From Ferrovibrio sp046297895 (GTDB lineage Bacteria > Pseudomonadota > Alphaproteobacteria > Ferrovibrionales > Ferrovibrionaceae): 64,000 nt of DNA. Below, piece by piece: positions 18,327 to 26,169 of the stretch. Position 1 is the first letter of the stretch. Every line of letters starts with the position of its first letter. The notes under the pieces are model-generated. The model saw only the letters and a program-made list of their open reading frames with translations, was not told where the DNA came from and did not search any database. The position numbers and the translations under genes are program-made. The stretch is taken from contig NZ_JBKBHC010000009.1 of assembly GCF_046297895.1 (NCBI RefSeq), positions 1 to 64,000 on the forward strand, written 5' to 3'.

Positions 18327-19088
18327 GTGCCGGTGACGACTCCCGCCCGGCCGCGCAGCGGCTTCCGACTGGCCGATCTGACCTGGATCGAGGCCGCCGA
18401 CCTGATCGGCGACGGCCTGCCGGTGGTGCTGCCCATCGGGGCGGCGGCCCGCGCCCATGGCCCGCATCTGCCGTTGGGCACCGACCGCCTGGTGGTGGAG
18501 GCCGTGGCCGAGCGCCTGCTGGCCCAGATGCCCCTGCTGGTCGCGCCCAGCATCGGTGCCGGCTATCACCCGGCCTTCATGGATTACCCCGGCAGCCAGC
18601 ATCTGGAGGCCGCCACCTTCGAGGCGATGGTGGTGGAACTGATCGAAGGCTACCTGCGCCACGGCGCCGAGCGCATCCTGCTGCTCAACAACGGCATCTC
18701 GACCGAGGCGCCGTTGCGGCTGGCCGCGCAGACCATCCTGCAGCGCCATGGCATCCGCATCGCCAGCGCCGACCTGCCGCGCCTGCATGACGATGCCGCG
18801 TCCGACGACGAGCGCGACACCTCGCTGCTGCTGGCCATCGCGCCGGCGCTGGTGCGGATGGACCGGCTGGGCGCAACCGGCGATGTTTCGACGGATGACG
18901 AGCCGGCCCTGCGGTTCCTGCGCCAGCCCCTGCGCCTGACGCCGGAGGAGCGGCCGGGCGGATCGCTGAACCGCAGCGGCGCCATGGCCGATGCCTCGGC
19001 CGCCACAGCCGAAAAAGGCGAGCGCCTGCTGGCCGACATGGTGGAGGCCATCGCCGCCGACCTGCGGCAGCTCTGGCCCGATCTGTAG
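18327..19088 (+). CDS. Creatininase-family protein, altered metal motifs
   Basis: A 253-residue creatininase/MftE-like amidohydrolase fold. The key strand reads PIGAAARAHGPHLPLGTDR, so the HGPHLP block is kept but the acidic metal ligand just before it (Glu in the usual EQHG or KEHG) is Ala/Arg. The second motif, normally NGHGGN, is LLNNGISTEAPLR, as in a divergent branch. SLNRSGAMADASAATAEKGE near the end fits the family. Loss of the acidic ligand suggests changed metal binding or activity. The GTG at 18327 is the first candidate start (another GTG at 18333). No strong ribosome site is visible. Confidence 0.75.
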   Translation: MPVTTPARPRSGFRLADLTWIEAADLIGDGLPVVLPIGAAARAHGPHLPLGTDRLVVEAVAERLLAQMPLLVAPSIGAGYHPAFMDYPGSQHLEAATFEAMVVELIEGYLRHGAERILLLNNGISTEAPLRLAAQTILQRHGIRIASADLPRLHDDAASDDERDTSLLLAIAPALVRMDRLGATGDVSTDDEPALRFLRQPLRLTPEERPGGSLNRSGAMADASAATAEKGERLLADMVEAIAADLRQLWPDL

Positions 19089-19094
19089 ACGATT

Positions 19095-19439
19095 TCAGAC
19101 GATGCGCAGGTTGCGCGGATTGCTGCGCAGCTTGAGGTCGTTGACCGCCACTTCCATCACGTTGATGGCGCGCTTGGTCTCGTCGAGCTGCTGTTTCAGT
19201 TCGGCAAGCTCGTTCTTGAGGTCGGTCAGCTCGCTGTAGGTAAGCTGCGCGGCACGTTCGTTCTCTGCGAAGTACTTGTTATAGGCAGCGAACTGCTTCT
19301 CGATGCCGCCCATGCGGGTTTCCAGCGTGATGCGCATCTGGCTGATGCGCTGCTCGAAATTGCCGAGATGCAGCAGAAGCCATGCGCCCAGCCACAGCAG
19401 GACGATGGCACCACCCATGACATACAGCCAGTCGCTCAT
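19095..19439 (-). CDS. Small membrane-anchored coiled-coil protein
   Basis: A 114-residue protein not recognised by family. One N-terminal transmembrane helix (about residues 5-25, YVMGGAIVLLWLGAWLLLHL) is followed by an almost entirely helical region with heptad patterning and many Glu, Lys and Gln (ELTDLKNELAELKQQLDE). The domain would sit on one face of the inner membrane as a coiled coil. It is convergent with the creatininase-like gene, 6 bases apart. The function is unknown. Confidence 0.7.
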   Translation of the reverse strand: MSDWLYVMGGAIVLLWLGAWLLLHLGNFEQRISQMRITLETRMGGIEKQFAAYNKYFAENERAAQLTYSELTDLKNELAELKQQLDETKRAINVMEVAVNDLKLRSNPRNLRIV

Positions 19440-19554
19440 CCGTCACCCGGGGTCATGAGCCGCGCCGGAACGCGACTCGCGCATCTGCTTATAAACAGGA
19501 TATAGCGCCCGCCGCCGGCGGCGCAATCGTGGCCTGTGGTTAACGCATGCAGGT

Positions 19555-20790
19555 TCAGCGCGGCAGGGGGCGGCCGGAAAACACCACCTGACGAACGGGA
19601 TTCAGGCCGACCTGATAGGCCAGAGCCGCCGGCCGGTCGATATCCCAGACCACGAAATCGGCGGTTTTCCCGGCTTCCAGCGTGCCGGTTTCGGCCAGCA
19701 ATCCCAGGGCACGGGCGGCCTGGCGGGTGATTCCGGCCAAGGCCTCGGCCGGGGTGAGCCGAAACAGGGTGCAGGCCATGTTCAGCATCAGCAGGAGGGA
19801 GGTGACCGGCGAGGTGCCGGGATTACAGTCGGTGGAGATCGCCATCGCCACGCCATGGCGGCGCAGCAGGTCGATGGGCGGCAGCTTCGTTTCGCGCAGG
19901 ATGTAGAAGGCGCCGGGCAGCAGCACCGCCACCGTGCCGGCTTTTGCCATCGCCATCACACCGGCCTCGTCCAGATATTCCAGATGGTCGGCCGAGAGCG
20001 CGCCGAATTCGGCCGCCAGTGCCGCACCGCCCAGATTGCTGAGCTGTTCGGCATGCAGCTTGACCGGCAGGTTATGCCGGCGCGCCGCCTCGAACACACG
20101 GCGCGTCTGCGCCGGGCTGAAGCCGATGCCCTCGCAGAAGGCGTCCACCGCATCGGCGAGGCCGGCCTGCGCAGCGGCCGGAATGATGCGATCGCAGACC
20201 AGATCGATATAGCCATCGGCATCATTGGCATATTCCGGCGGCAGCGCATGGGCCGCCAGCAGCGTGCCGCGGATACGCACGGGATATGTATCGCCCAACC
20301 GGCGTGCCACGCGCAGGCATTTCAGTTCATTTTCGAGATCGAGGCCGTAACCCGACTTGATCTCCAGCGTGGTGACGCCTTCGGCCAGCAGGGCATGCAG
20401 GCGCAGCAAACTCTGGCGCAGCAGTTCTTCCTCATTGGCGGCGCGTGTAGCCGTCACGGTGGAGCGGATGCCACCGCCGGCGCGCGCGATCTCTTCATAG
20501 CTGGCGCCATTCAGCCGCAATTCGAATTCATGGGCCCGGTTGCCGCCATAGACCAGATGCGTGTGACAGTCGATCAGGCCCGGCGTGATCCAGCCGCCGC
20601 CCAGATCATGCACCGCGGTATGCGGCCCGATGCCGTCTTTCGGCAAGACAGCAGCCGGGCCGATCCAGGCGATGCGGCCATTTTGGATGGCAATGGCACC
20701 GTCGCGGATGGCACCGAAGCCGTCCTCGCCGCCATTCGCCATGGTGGCGATATCGGCATGGCGCCAGACGCTGTCCCAGAATTCAGTCAT
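19555..20790 (-). CDS. hutI: Imidazolonepropionase
   Basis: HutI, 411 residues, hydrolyses 4-imidazolone-5-propanoate to N-formimidoyl-L-glutamate, the third step of histidine breakdown. It is a metal-dependent amidohydrolase. The first metal pair is in DCHTHLVYGG, followed by NRAHEFELRLNGASYEEIA, substrate-region IKSGYGLDLE, HAEQLSN and the late metal Asp in AISTDCNPGTSP. The start codon lies one base after the stop codon of the upstream FAD oxidase gene, so translation is probably coupled. Its product is the substrate of HutF, encoded divergently beyond the oxidase. hutH and hutU are not in this window. Confidence 0.96.
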   Translation of the reverse strand: MTEFWDSVWRHADIATMANGGEDGFGAIRDGAIAIQNGRIAWIGPAAVLPKDGIGPHTAVHDLGGGWITPGLIDCHTHLVYGGNRAHEFELRLNGASYEEIARAGGGIRSTVTATRAANEEELLRQSLLRLHALLAEGVTTLEIKSGYGLDLENELKCLRVARRLGDTYPVRIRGTLLAAHALPPEYANDADGYIDLVCDRIIPAAAQAGLADAVDAFCEGIGFSPAQTRRVFEAARRHNLPVKLHAEQLSNLGGAALAAEFGALSADHLEYLDEAGVMAMAKAGTVAVLLPGAFYILRETKLPPIDLLRRHGVAMAISTDCNPGTSPVTSLLLMLNMACTLFRLTPAEALAGITRQAARALGLLAETGTLEAGKTADFVVWDIDRPAALAYQVGLNPVRQVVFSGRPLPR

Positions 20791-20791
20791 C

Positions 20792-22087
20792 TCAGATCCT
20801 GTCCGCCACCAGATGCACGGCCTGTGCGCCCGCCTCGTAGACTATCTGTTTGGGCAGCCGGAAGGGAGCGGCCGCGACCGGCGTGATGGGCAGCGGCAGG
20901 TCGGCATCGTCGATCTCGCCCCGCACATAGGAAGCCAGCACGCGGCCAAAAACCGTGCCCGGCGCGATGCCGCGCCCGTTATAGCCGCTGAATCCGATCA
21001 TGCGCGGTCCATAGCGGTGGAACCGCGGCAGGTTGTCGGCCGTCATGCCGATGGTGCCATACCATTCGGCCTCGAAGTCCACGTCGTTGATCTCCGGGCC
21101 CAGACCGGGGAACAGCTTGCGCAGAGCGCGTTTTGCCCAGGCGCGATGCACAGCCGCGCCGCTGCCGCGCAGGGCGCCGATGCTGCCGAAAACCAGGCGG
21201 CCGGCCCGGTCCATGCGGAAGGAATTCATCACCATCTGTGTGTCCCAGGCGCCCTGTCCCTCGGGCAGGATCATGGCCCGCATCTCGGCCGATAACGGGC
21301 GCGTGGCGAAGTTGAAATAGGGCAGCGGGACCTGTTCCCGCCGCGCCGGATTGCCCGGGCCCGAGCCATAGGCATCGGTGGAGAGGATCACCCAGTCTGC
21401 CGTCACCCGGCCATGCGCCGTGCGGATCTGCCACTGATCGCCCTGGCGCTCGATCGCCGTGACGGGCGACTGCGTGAACAGTCGCGCGCCGGCCTTCTGC
21501 GCCGCCGTTGCCAGTCCGCGCACATAGGCCAGCGGCTGGATCGTGCCGGCGCGACGATCCAGCAGCGCGCCGGCATATCTGCGCGTGCCCAGCAGCCGGG
21601 CGGCCCTGTCGGCATCCAGCAGTTCCACATCGGCGCCGCGTGCCTGCCATTGCCTGGCACGCGCCGTAATCTCGGCAAACCCGGACTGGCCATGGGCACA
21701 ATGCAGCGTGCCGGCATGGACGGCCTCGCACAGGATGCCGTGGTCCCGCACGATATCGAAGACCAGCTTAGGGCCATCGCCCAGCAGATTCAGCAGGCGC
21801 TCGCCATAGGGCGCGGGCAGCGTTCTGAGCAGGACCTCGGGCATCACCCACATGCCGGCATTGACCAGCCCGACATTGCGCCCGGCCCCGCCGAAGCCGA
21901 TTTCGACCGCCTCGATCACCGCCACCCGCATGCCGGCCCGCGCCAGATGCAGGGCGGCCGACATGCCGGTGAAACCGCCGCCGATCACCGCGACCGCGAC
22001 ACTGTGATCTCCTGACAGCTTTTCGGTTGCCGGGGCGGCCGGCGCGGTCTGCTCCCACAGTCCGTGGGATCGCGGATCATTCAGCAT
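20792..22087 (-). CDS. FAD-dependent oxidase (DAO family) in hut locus
   Basis: A 431-residue FAD-dependent oxidoreductase of the DAO fold, close to gamma-glutamylputrescine oxidase-like enzymes. The dinucleotide motif is VAVIGGGFTGMSAALHLA at about 33-50, with GFGGAGRNVGLVNAG next, and the C-terminal flavin contact GYNGRGIAPGTVFG. No signal peptide is seen. The ATG at 22087 is 85 bases from the HutC-like operator. The gene is coupled to hutI, so it should be induced by histidine or urocanate, but no oxidase is required in the textbook hut pathway. It may oxidise an imidazole or glutamyl amine that feeds the pathway. Confidence 0.85.
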   Translation of the reverse strand: MLNDPRSHGLWEQTAPAAPATEKLSGDHSVAVAVIGGGFTGMSAALHLARAGMRVAVIEAVEIGFGGAGRNVGLVNAGMWVMPEVLLRTLPAPYGERLLNLLGDGPKLVFDIVRDHGILCEAVHAGTLHCAHGQSGFAEITARARQWQARGADVELLDADRAARLLGTRRYAGALLDRRAGTIQPLAYVRGLATAAQKAGARLFTQSPVTAIERQGDQWQIRTAHGRVTADWVILSTDAYGSGPGNPARREQVPLPYFNFATRPLSAEMRAMILPEGQGAWDTQMVMNSFRMDRAGRLVFGSIGALRGSGAAVHRAWAKRALRKLFPGLGPEINDVDFEAEWYGTIGMTADNLPRFHRYGPRMIGFSGYNGRGIAPGTVFGRVLASYVRGEIDDADLPLPITPVAAAPFRLPKQIVYEAGAQAVHLVADRI

Positions 22088-22171
22088 GGTCTGTCTCTTC
22101 GGTCCTGATGAATCGCGGATCCGCAGCACTGAAACCCGATGGCCGGCCTTTCGGAACACGGCCGTTTCTGC

Positions 22172-22191
22172 CAACTTATATATACAAGTTG
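22172..22191. promoter_or_regulatory. hutC operator: HutC-like operator between hut arms
   Basis: A 20-base palindrome with perfect six-base arms CAACTT/AAGTTG around an AT core (ATATATAC); nine of ten base pairs match. It resembles known HutC (GntR family, urocanate-responsive) sites with a TGTATATACA centre. It is conspicuously AT-rich in GC-rich DNA. It ends immediately before the hutF ribosome-binding site (GGGAGA from 22191), so a bound repressor would block transcription start of hutF, and perhaps also the divergent oxidase-hutI operon. Confidence 0.75.
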
Positions 22192-22203
22192 GGAGACCCC
22201 GTC

Positions 22204-23583
22204 ATGCCTCGCTTCCTGCTGCGCCATGCCCTGCTGCCAGACGGCTGGCACGATGACGTGCTGGTGACGGTGGATGCGGCCGGCCGGATCGCCTCCGTCG
22301 CGCCAGACCAGAGCGCCGGCGATGCCATCCTGCTGGATGGTCCGGTGCTGCCGGGCCTGGCCAACCTGCACAGCCATGCCTTCCAGCGCGCCATGGCCGG
22401 TCTGGCCGAACGCTCGGGGCCGACAGCAGACAGCTTCTGGACCTGGCGCGAAACGATGTATCGCTTCGCAGCCCGGCTGGCGCCGGCCGATATCGAAGCC
22501 ATCGCCAGCCAGCTTTATGCCGAGATGCTGGAGGCCGGCTTCACCGCCGTGGCCGAATTCCATTACGTGCATCACCAGGCCGATGGCACGCGCTATGATG
22601 ACCCGGCCGAACTGAGCTGGCGCATCCTGGCCGCGGCCGAGGCCAGCGGCATCGGCCTGACCCATCTGCCGGTGCTGTACCGCTATGGCGGTTTCGGCCG
22701 GCGCGAACCGCAGCCGCGCCAGCGCCGCTTCCTGCATGACAGCGATGCCTTCGCCGCGCTGCTGCACAAGCTGGCCCCTGCTTTCCGCAATCGCCACGAT
22801 CGCCGGCTGGGCATCGCGCCGCACAGCTTGCGCGCCGTCTCGCCCGAGATGCTGCAGGCGGCCATCGCCGCGCTGGACGGCATCGATGCCGCAGCGCCGG
22901 TTCATATCCATATCGCCGAACAGCTCGCCGAGGTGGATGAAAGCCTGGCCTGGAGCGGGCGGCGGCCGGTGGAGTGGCTGCTGGATCAGGGTGTGGTGAA
23001 CGGACGCTGGTGCCTGGTGCATGCCACGCATCTCACATCAGGCGAGACGCTGCGGCTGGCGCAGAGCGGCGCGGTGGCCGGGCTGTGCCCCACCACCGAA
23101 GCCAATCTGGGCGACGGCCTGTTTCCGGCCATGGACTACATGGCGGCCGGCGGCGCCATCGGCATCGGCTCGGACAGCCACATCAGCGTGGATGCGGCGG
23201 AAGACCTGCGCCTGCTGGAATACGGCCAGCGCCTGTTCCAGCGCAGCCGCAACCTGCTGGCCGGCGGGCCGGACCGTTCGACCGGCCGGCGGCTGTTCGA
23301 AGCCGCAGCCGCAGGCGGTGCGCAGGCCGTGGGCCAGCCGATGGGCGCCATCGCGGCGGAACGGCGTGCCGATTTTGTGCTGCTGGACGGCGAGGCGCCG
23401 GCGCTGGCGGCGCGCCGTGGGGATGCCGTGCTGGATAGCTGGATCTTCTGCGGCCAGCGCCGGCCGATGATCCGCGAGGTGTGGGTCGGCGGCCAGCGCG
23501 TGGTGGAACAGGGCCGGCATCTGCGCGCCGGCGAATTCGCCGCGCGCTACCGCCAGACCTTACGCCGCCTGCTCGAGGAATGA
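22204..23583 (+). CDS. hutF: Formimidoylglutamate deiminase
   Basis: HutF, 459 residues, removes ammonia from N-formimidoyl-L-glutamate to give N-formyl-L-glutamate, marking the five-step histidine route (HutF then HutG) used by pseudomonads and many alphaproteobacteria. Amidohydrolase landmarks: LHSHAFQRAMAGL (first metal pair), FHYVHHQADG, VHIHIAEQ, CLVHATHLT, PTTEANLGDG and GIGSDSHISV with the metal Asp. GGGAGA lies 7 bases before the ATG at 22204, directly after the operator. The gene diverges from FAD oxidase-hutI and overlaps argE by 24 bases at the 3' end. Confidence 0.95.
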   Translation: MPRFLLRHALLPDGWHDDVLVTVDAAGRIASVAPDQSAGDAILLDGPVLPGLANLHSHAFQRAMAGLAERSGPTADSFWTWRETMYRFAARLAPADIEAIASQLYAEMLEAGFTAVAEFHYVHHQADGTRYDDPAELSWRILAAAEASGIGLTHLPVLYRYGGFGRREPQPRQRRFLHDSDAFAALLHKLAPAFRNRHDRRLGIAPHSLRAVSPEMLQAAIAALDGIDAAAPVHIHIAEQLAEVDESLAWSGRRPVEWLLDQGVVNGRWCLVHATHLTSGETLRLAQSGAVAGLCPTTEANLGDGLFPAMDYMAAGGAIGIGSDSHISVDAAEDLRLLEYGQRLFQRSRNLLAGGPDRSTGRRLFEAAAAGGAQAVGQPMGAIAAERRADFVLLDGEAPALAARRGDAVLDSWIFCGQRRPMIREVWVGGQRVVEQGRHLRAGEFAARYRQTLRRLLEE

Positions 23584-24786
23584 GCGGCTGCCGCCATCGC
23601 GGCAGAAGGCGATCAGCCGGTGCAGGAACGCCTCGCCCTCGGCCACTTGGCTGAGTTCGATATATTCGTCGGGCTTGTGCGCCTCGCGGATATTGCCCGG
23701 GCCGCAGACCACGGCCGGAATGCCGCCGACATGGAAGATGCCGGCTTCCGTGCCGTAGGCCACCGCCTGGGTGCTGTTCTGGCCGGCCAGTTTGAGTGCC
23801 AGGCTCTCGGCCGGATTGTCGCCAACGGGCAGGAACGGCGGCACGTAAGCCACCATCTGCGTCTCGATGCCGGCCTGGGCATGGATGCGTTTCATGGCGG
23901 GTTCTAGCTGCTCGGCGCCGTAGCGCTTCACCGCCTCGAGAATCGCCTGATCATGCTCGGGCTTCACCGCACGCACATCCCAGACCAAGCGGCATTCGCG
24001 GGCCAGGATGTTGCGCGCCGTGCCGCCATGGATCTCGCCCACCGTGATGGTGGTATAGGGCGGCTCGAAGCGCGGGTCGCAATATTCGGGCTTCTGGTAT
24101 TCGCGCTGGATGCGGTTCATCTCGGCGATCAGTTCGCCGGCCACCTGGATGGCATTGACGCCCTGGTGGGTGGCCGAGGAATGCGCCTCGAAGCCATGCA
24201 CGGTGGTGTTGCAGGCGCAAACGCTTTTATGCGCGTTCACCACCTGCATCTCGGTCGGCTCGCCGATGATGGCCAGCCTGGGCGCCGGGCCGCCCTGCTT
24301 CACGAAATCGATGATGCCATGCACGCCCAGGCAGCCGACCTCCTCGTCATAGGAAAAGGCGAAATGCAGCGGCACGCTGAGCGGCTGCTTGAGCATTTCG
24401 GGCAGCAGCGCCAGGCAGAGCGCGATGAAGCTTTTCATGTCCGACGTACCGCGGCCATAGAGCCGGCCACCGCGCTGCACCACCTTGAAAGGATCGCTGG
24501 TCCAGGGCTGGCCGTCGACCGGCACCACGTCGGTATGGCCGGACAGCACGATGCCGCCCACGTCGCGCGGACCGATCGTGGCGTAGAGATTGGCCTTCTT
24601 GCCCGTTGGATCGTAGATCTTGTCGCTGGCGACGCCATGCTGCGCCAGATAGGCGGCGATGTCGTCGATCAGCGCGAGATTGGACAGCCGGCTGGTGGTA
24701 TCGAAAGCGATCAGGCGTTCGATCCAGTCGAGGGCGGCTTGGCTGGGATTTTTCGTCTGGGCGGTTTTGGTCTGGATATCCGTCAT
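23560..24786 (-). CDS. argE: Acetylornithine deacetylase (M20 family)
   Basis: A 408-residue M20 metallopeptidase-fold enzyme of the ArgE type, which releases acetate from N2-acetylornithine in arginine synthesis. Zinc-site motifs: SGHTDVVPVDG, YGRGTSDMKSF, FSYDEEVGCLG with the catalytic Glu pair, IIGEPTEM, and GIPAVVCGPG near the end. The family portion AHKSVCACNTTVHGFEAHSSATHQGVNAI is characteristic of ArgE rather than DapE. The first 18 residues are polar and extra. It converges with hutF (24-base overlap) and is followed by folE on the same strand. Confidence 0.9.
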   Translation of the reverse strand: MTDIQTKTAQTKNPSQAALDWIERLIAFDTTSRLSNLALIDDIAAYLAQHGVASDKIYDPTGKKANLYATIGPRDVGGIVLSGHTDVVPVDGQPWTSDPFKVVQRGGRLYGRGTSDMKSFIALCLALLPEMLKQPLSVPLHFAFSYDEEVGCLGVHGIIDFVKQGGPAPRLAIIGEPTEMQVVNAHKSVCACNTTVHGFEAHSSATHQGVNAIQVAGELIAEMNRIQREYQKPEYCDPRFEPPYTTITVGEIHGGTARNILARECRLVWDVRAVKPEHDQAILEAVKRYGAEQLEPAMKRIHAQAGIETQMVAYVPPFLPVGDNPAESLALKLAGQNSTQAVAYGTEAGIFHVGGIPAVVCGPGNIREAHKPDEYIELSQVAEGEAFLHRLIAFCRDGGSRSFLEQAA

Positions 24787-24841
24787 CCAGCCGGTTTAGG
24801 GCCGGATGACGGTGCGGTCAATGGCGCGGCCGATGGCGCGA

Positions 24842-25504
24842 TCAGTCGTCCCCGCCGCTACGGCGCTGGCCGGCGCCGCCGATCATGGCCAGGAATTCGG
24901 CCCGGGTGCGCGGGTCGTCGCGGAAGGCGCCCAGCATGCGGCTGGTGACCATGGTGACGCCCGGCTTGCGGATGCCGCGGGTGGTCATGCACTGGTGCGC
25001 GGCCTCGATCACCACGGCCACGCCGCGCGGCTGCAGCACGGTCTGCAGCGTGTTGGCGACCTGGGCGGTGAGCTTTTCCTGGATCTGCAGCCGCTTGGCA
25101 TAGACCTCGATCACGCGGGCCAGCTTGGAGATGCCGACCACGCGCTTGCCCGGCAGATAGGCGACATGGGCCTTGCCGATGATCGGCACCATGTGGTGTT
25201 CGCAATGGCTTTCCAGCCGGATGTCGCGCAGCACCACCATTTCGTCGTAGCCGTCGGTTTCCTCAAAGGTCCGCTCCAGCATACCGACCGGATCCTCGTC
25301 GTAGCCGGCGAAGAATTCCTCGTAGGAGCGCACCACCCGGTCAGGCGTGCCGACCAGCCCCTCGCGTTCAGGGTCGTCGCCGGCCCAGCGGATCAGGGTG
25401 CGCACCGCGGCTTCCGCCTCTTCGCGGCTCGGGCGCTGGGTCTTGATCTCGTCATTCGCCTTCACGAAGGACGGCAGGCTTCCGGTCTTGGCCACACTGC
25501 TCAC
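24842..25504 (-). CDS. folE: GTP cyclohydrolase I
   Basis: FolE, 220 residues, converts GTP to 7,8-dihydroneopterin triphosphate, first step of folate (and pterin/queuosine) synthesis. The zinc site is visible: Cys and His in ESHCEHHMVP, and the third ligand Cys in HQCMTTRG. KLARVIEVYAKRLQIQEKLTAQVA and VMTSRMLG-like GVTMVTSRMLGAF complete the signature. The N-terminal 25 residues are a family-typical polar extension. No other folate gene is nearby. It is preceded on the same strand by apaG after about 80 bases. Confidence 0.96.
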   Translation of the reverse strand: MSSVAKTGSLPSFVKANDEIKTQRPSREEAEAAVRTLIRWAGDDPEREGLVGTPDRVVRSYEEFFAGYDEDPVGMLERTFEETDGYDEMVVLRDIRLESHCEHHMVPIIGKAHVAYLPGKRVVGISKLARVIEVYAKRLQIQEKLTAQVANTLQTVLQPRGVAVVIEAAHQCMTTRGIRKPGVTMVTSRMLGAFRDDPRTRAEFLAMIGGAGQRRSGGDD

Positions 25505-25583
25505 GGCGATGCTCCTGTTTGTGTCGTCTGCCGTCTTTTACGCATGTCGGGGTGCGGCGGACCAATCCGCGGCGCACTAAATT

Positions 25584-25976
25584 TCAGTTCACCCGCCGGG
25601 CCTCGTAGGGGCTGTCCAGCGAGAAGGCCGGGATCGCGACGTCGAACTGCTCGCCGGACTCGCTGACCATCTGATAGGTGCCAACCATGAAGCCGGACGA
25701 CGTGGGCAGCGGCGTGCCGCTGGTATATTCGAAACTGTCGCCCGGCCCCAGCACCGGCTGCTCGCCCACCACGCCGGGCCCGCGCACCTCCTGCACCCGG
25801 CCACGCGCATCGGTGATCTTCCAGTAACGGCTGCGCAGTTGCACGGTATTGCTGCCGCCGTTCTCGATCTTCACGTTGTAGGCCCACACGAAATAGTTCT
25901 CTTCGGGCGAGGACTGCTCGTCCAGATAAATCGGCTGCACCGTGACCGAAATGTTATGCGTGGTCTTGTGATACAT
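25584..25976 (-). CDS. apaG: ApaG domain protein
   Basis: ApaG, 130 residues, a fibronectin-III-like beta sandwich protein; E. coli apaG affects magnesium/cobalt sensitivity, but the molecular role is unsettled. Diagnostic stretches are HNISVTVQPIYLDEQSSPEE, YFVWAYNVKIEN, SRYWKITDARG, VRGPGVVGEQPVL, FEYTSGTPLPTSSGFMVG and the ending VAIPAFSLDSP. The frame opens slightly earlier, but the ATG at 25976 begins the conserved MYHKTT region. It lies upstream of folE. Confidence 0.94.
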   Translation of the reverse strand: MYHKTTHNISVTVQPIYLDEQSSPEENYFVWAYNVKIENGGSNTVQLRSRYWKITDARGRVQEVRGPGVVGEQPVLGPGDSFEYTSGTPLPTSSGFMVGTYQMVSESGEQFDVAIPAFSLDSPYEARRVN

Positions 25977-26122
25977 GATTGCACTCCGGGCCGGCCGGCA
26001 CAAAACCCGGCAGGGCCGATTGCTAAAATATTAGGAGTGATAGCCGGAATGTCCAGCCGGGTGCGGCGGCGAGCCCGGAAAACCGGGATATCGCCGCCCC
26101 GCGACGACGCCTGAAACGGCAA

Positions 26123-26146
26123 CGGCCGCCCCTTTCGGGGCGGCCG
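26123..26146 (-). terminator. Terminator after OmpA-like gene
   Basis: A perfect 10-bp stem CGGCCGCCCC/GGGGCGGCCG with a 4-base loop lies about 25 bases after the OmpA-like stop on the minus strand. The run of Ts after it is short (GTTGCCGTTT), so efficiency is uncertain. It separates the porin gene from apaG. Confidence 0.6.
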
Positions 26147-26169
26147 CCATATAGCCGTAAGCGCGGGAA

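Noticed and set aside
16760..18790. A 676-codon plus-strand frame through the RNA methyltransferase gene
   Set aside because: It is antisense to a gene with clear catalytic motifs, has no recognisable domain, and has the Gln/His/Arg composition typical of GC-rich shadow frames.
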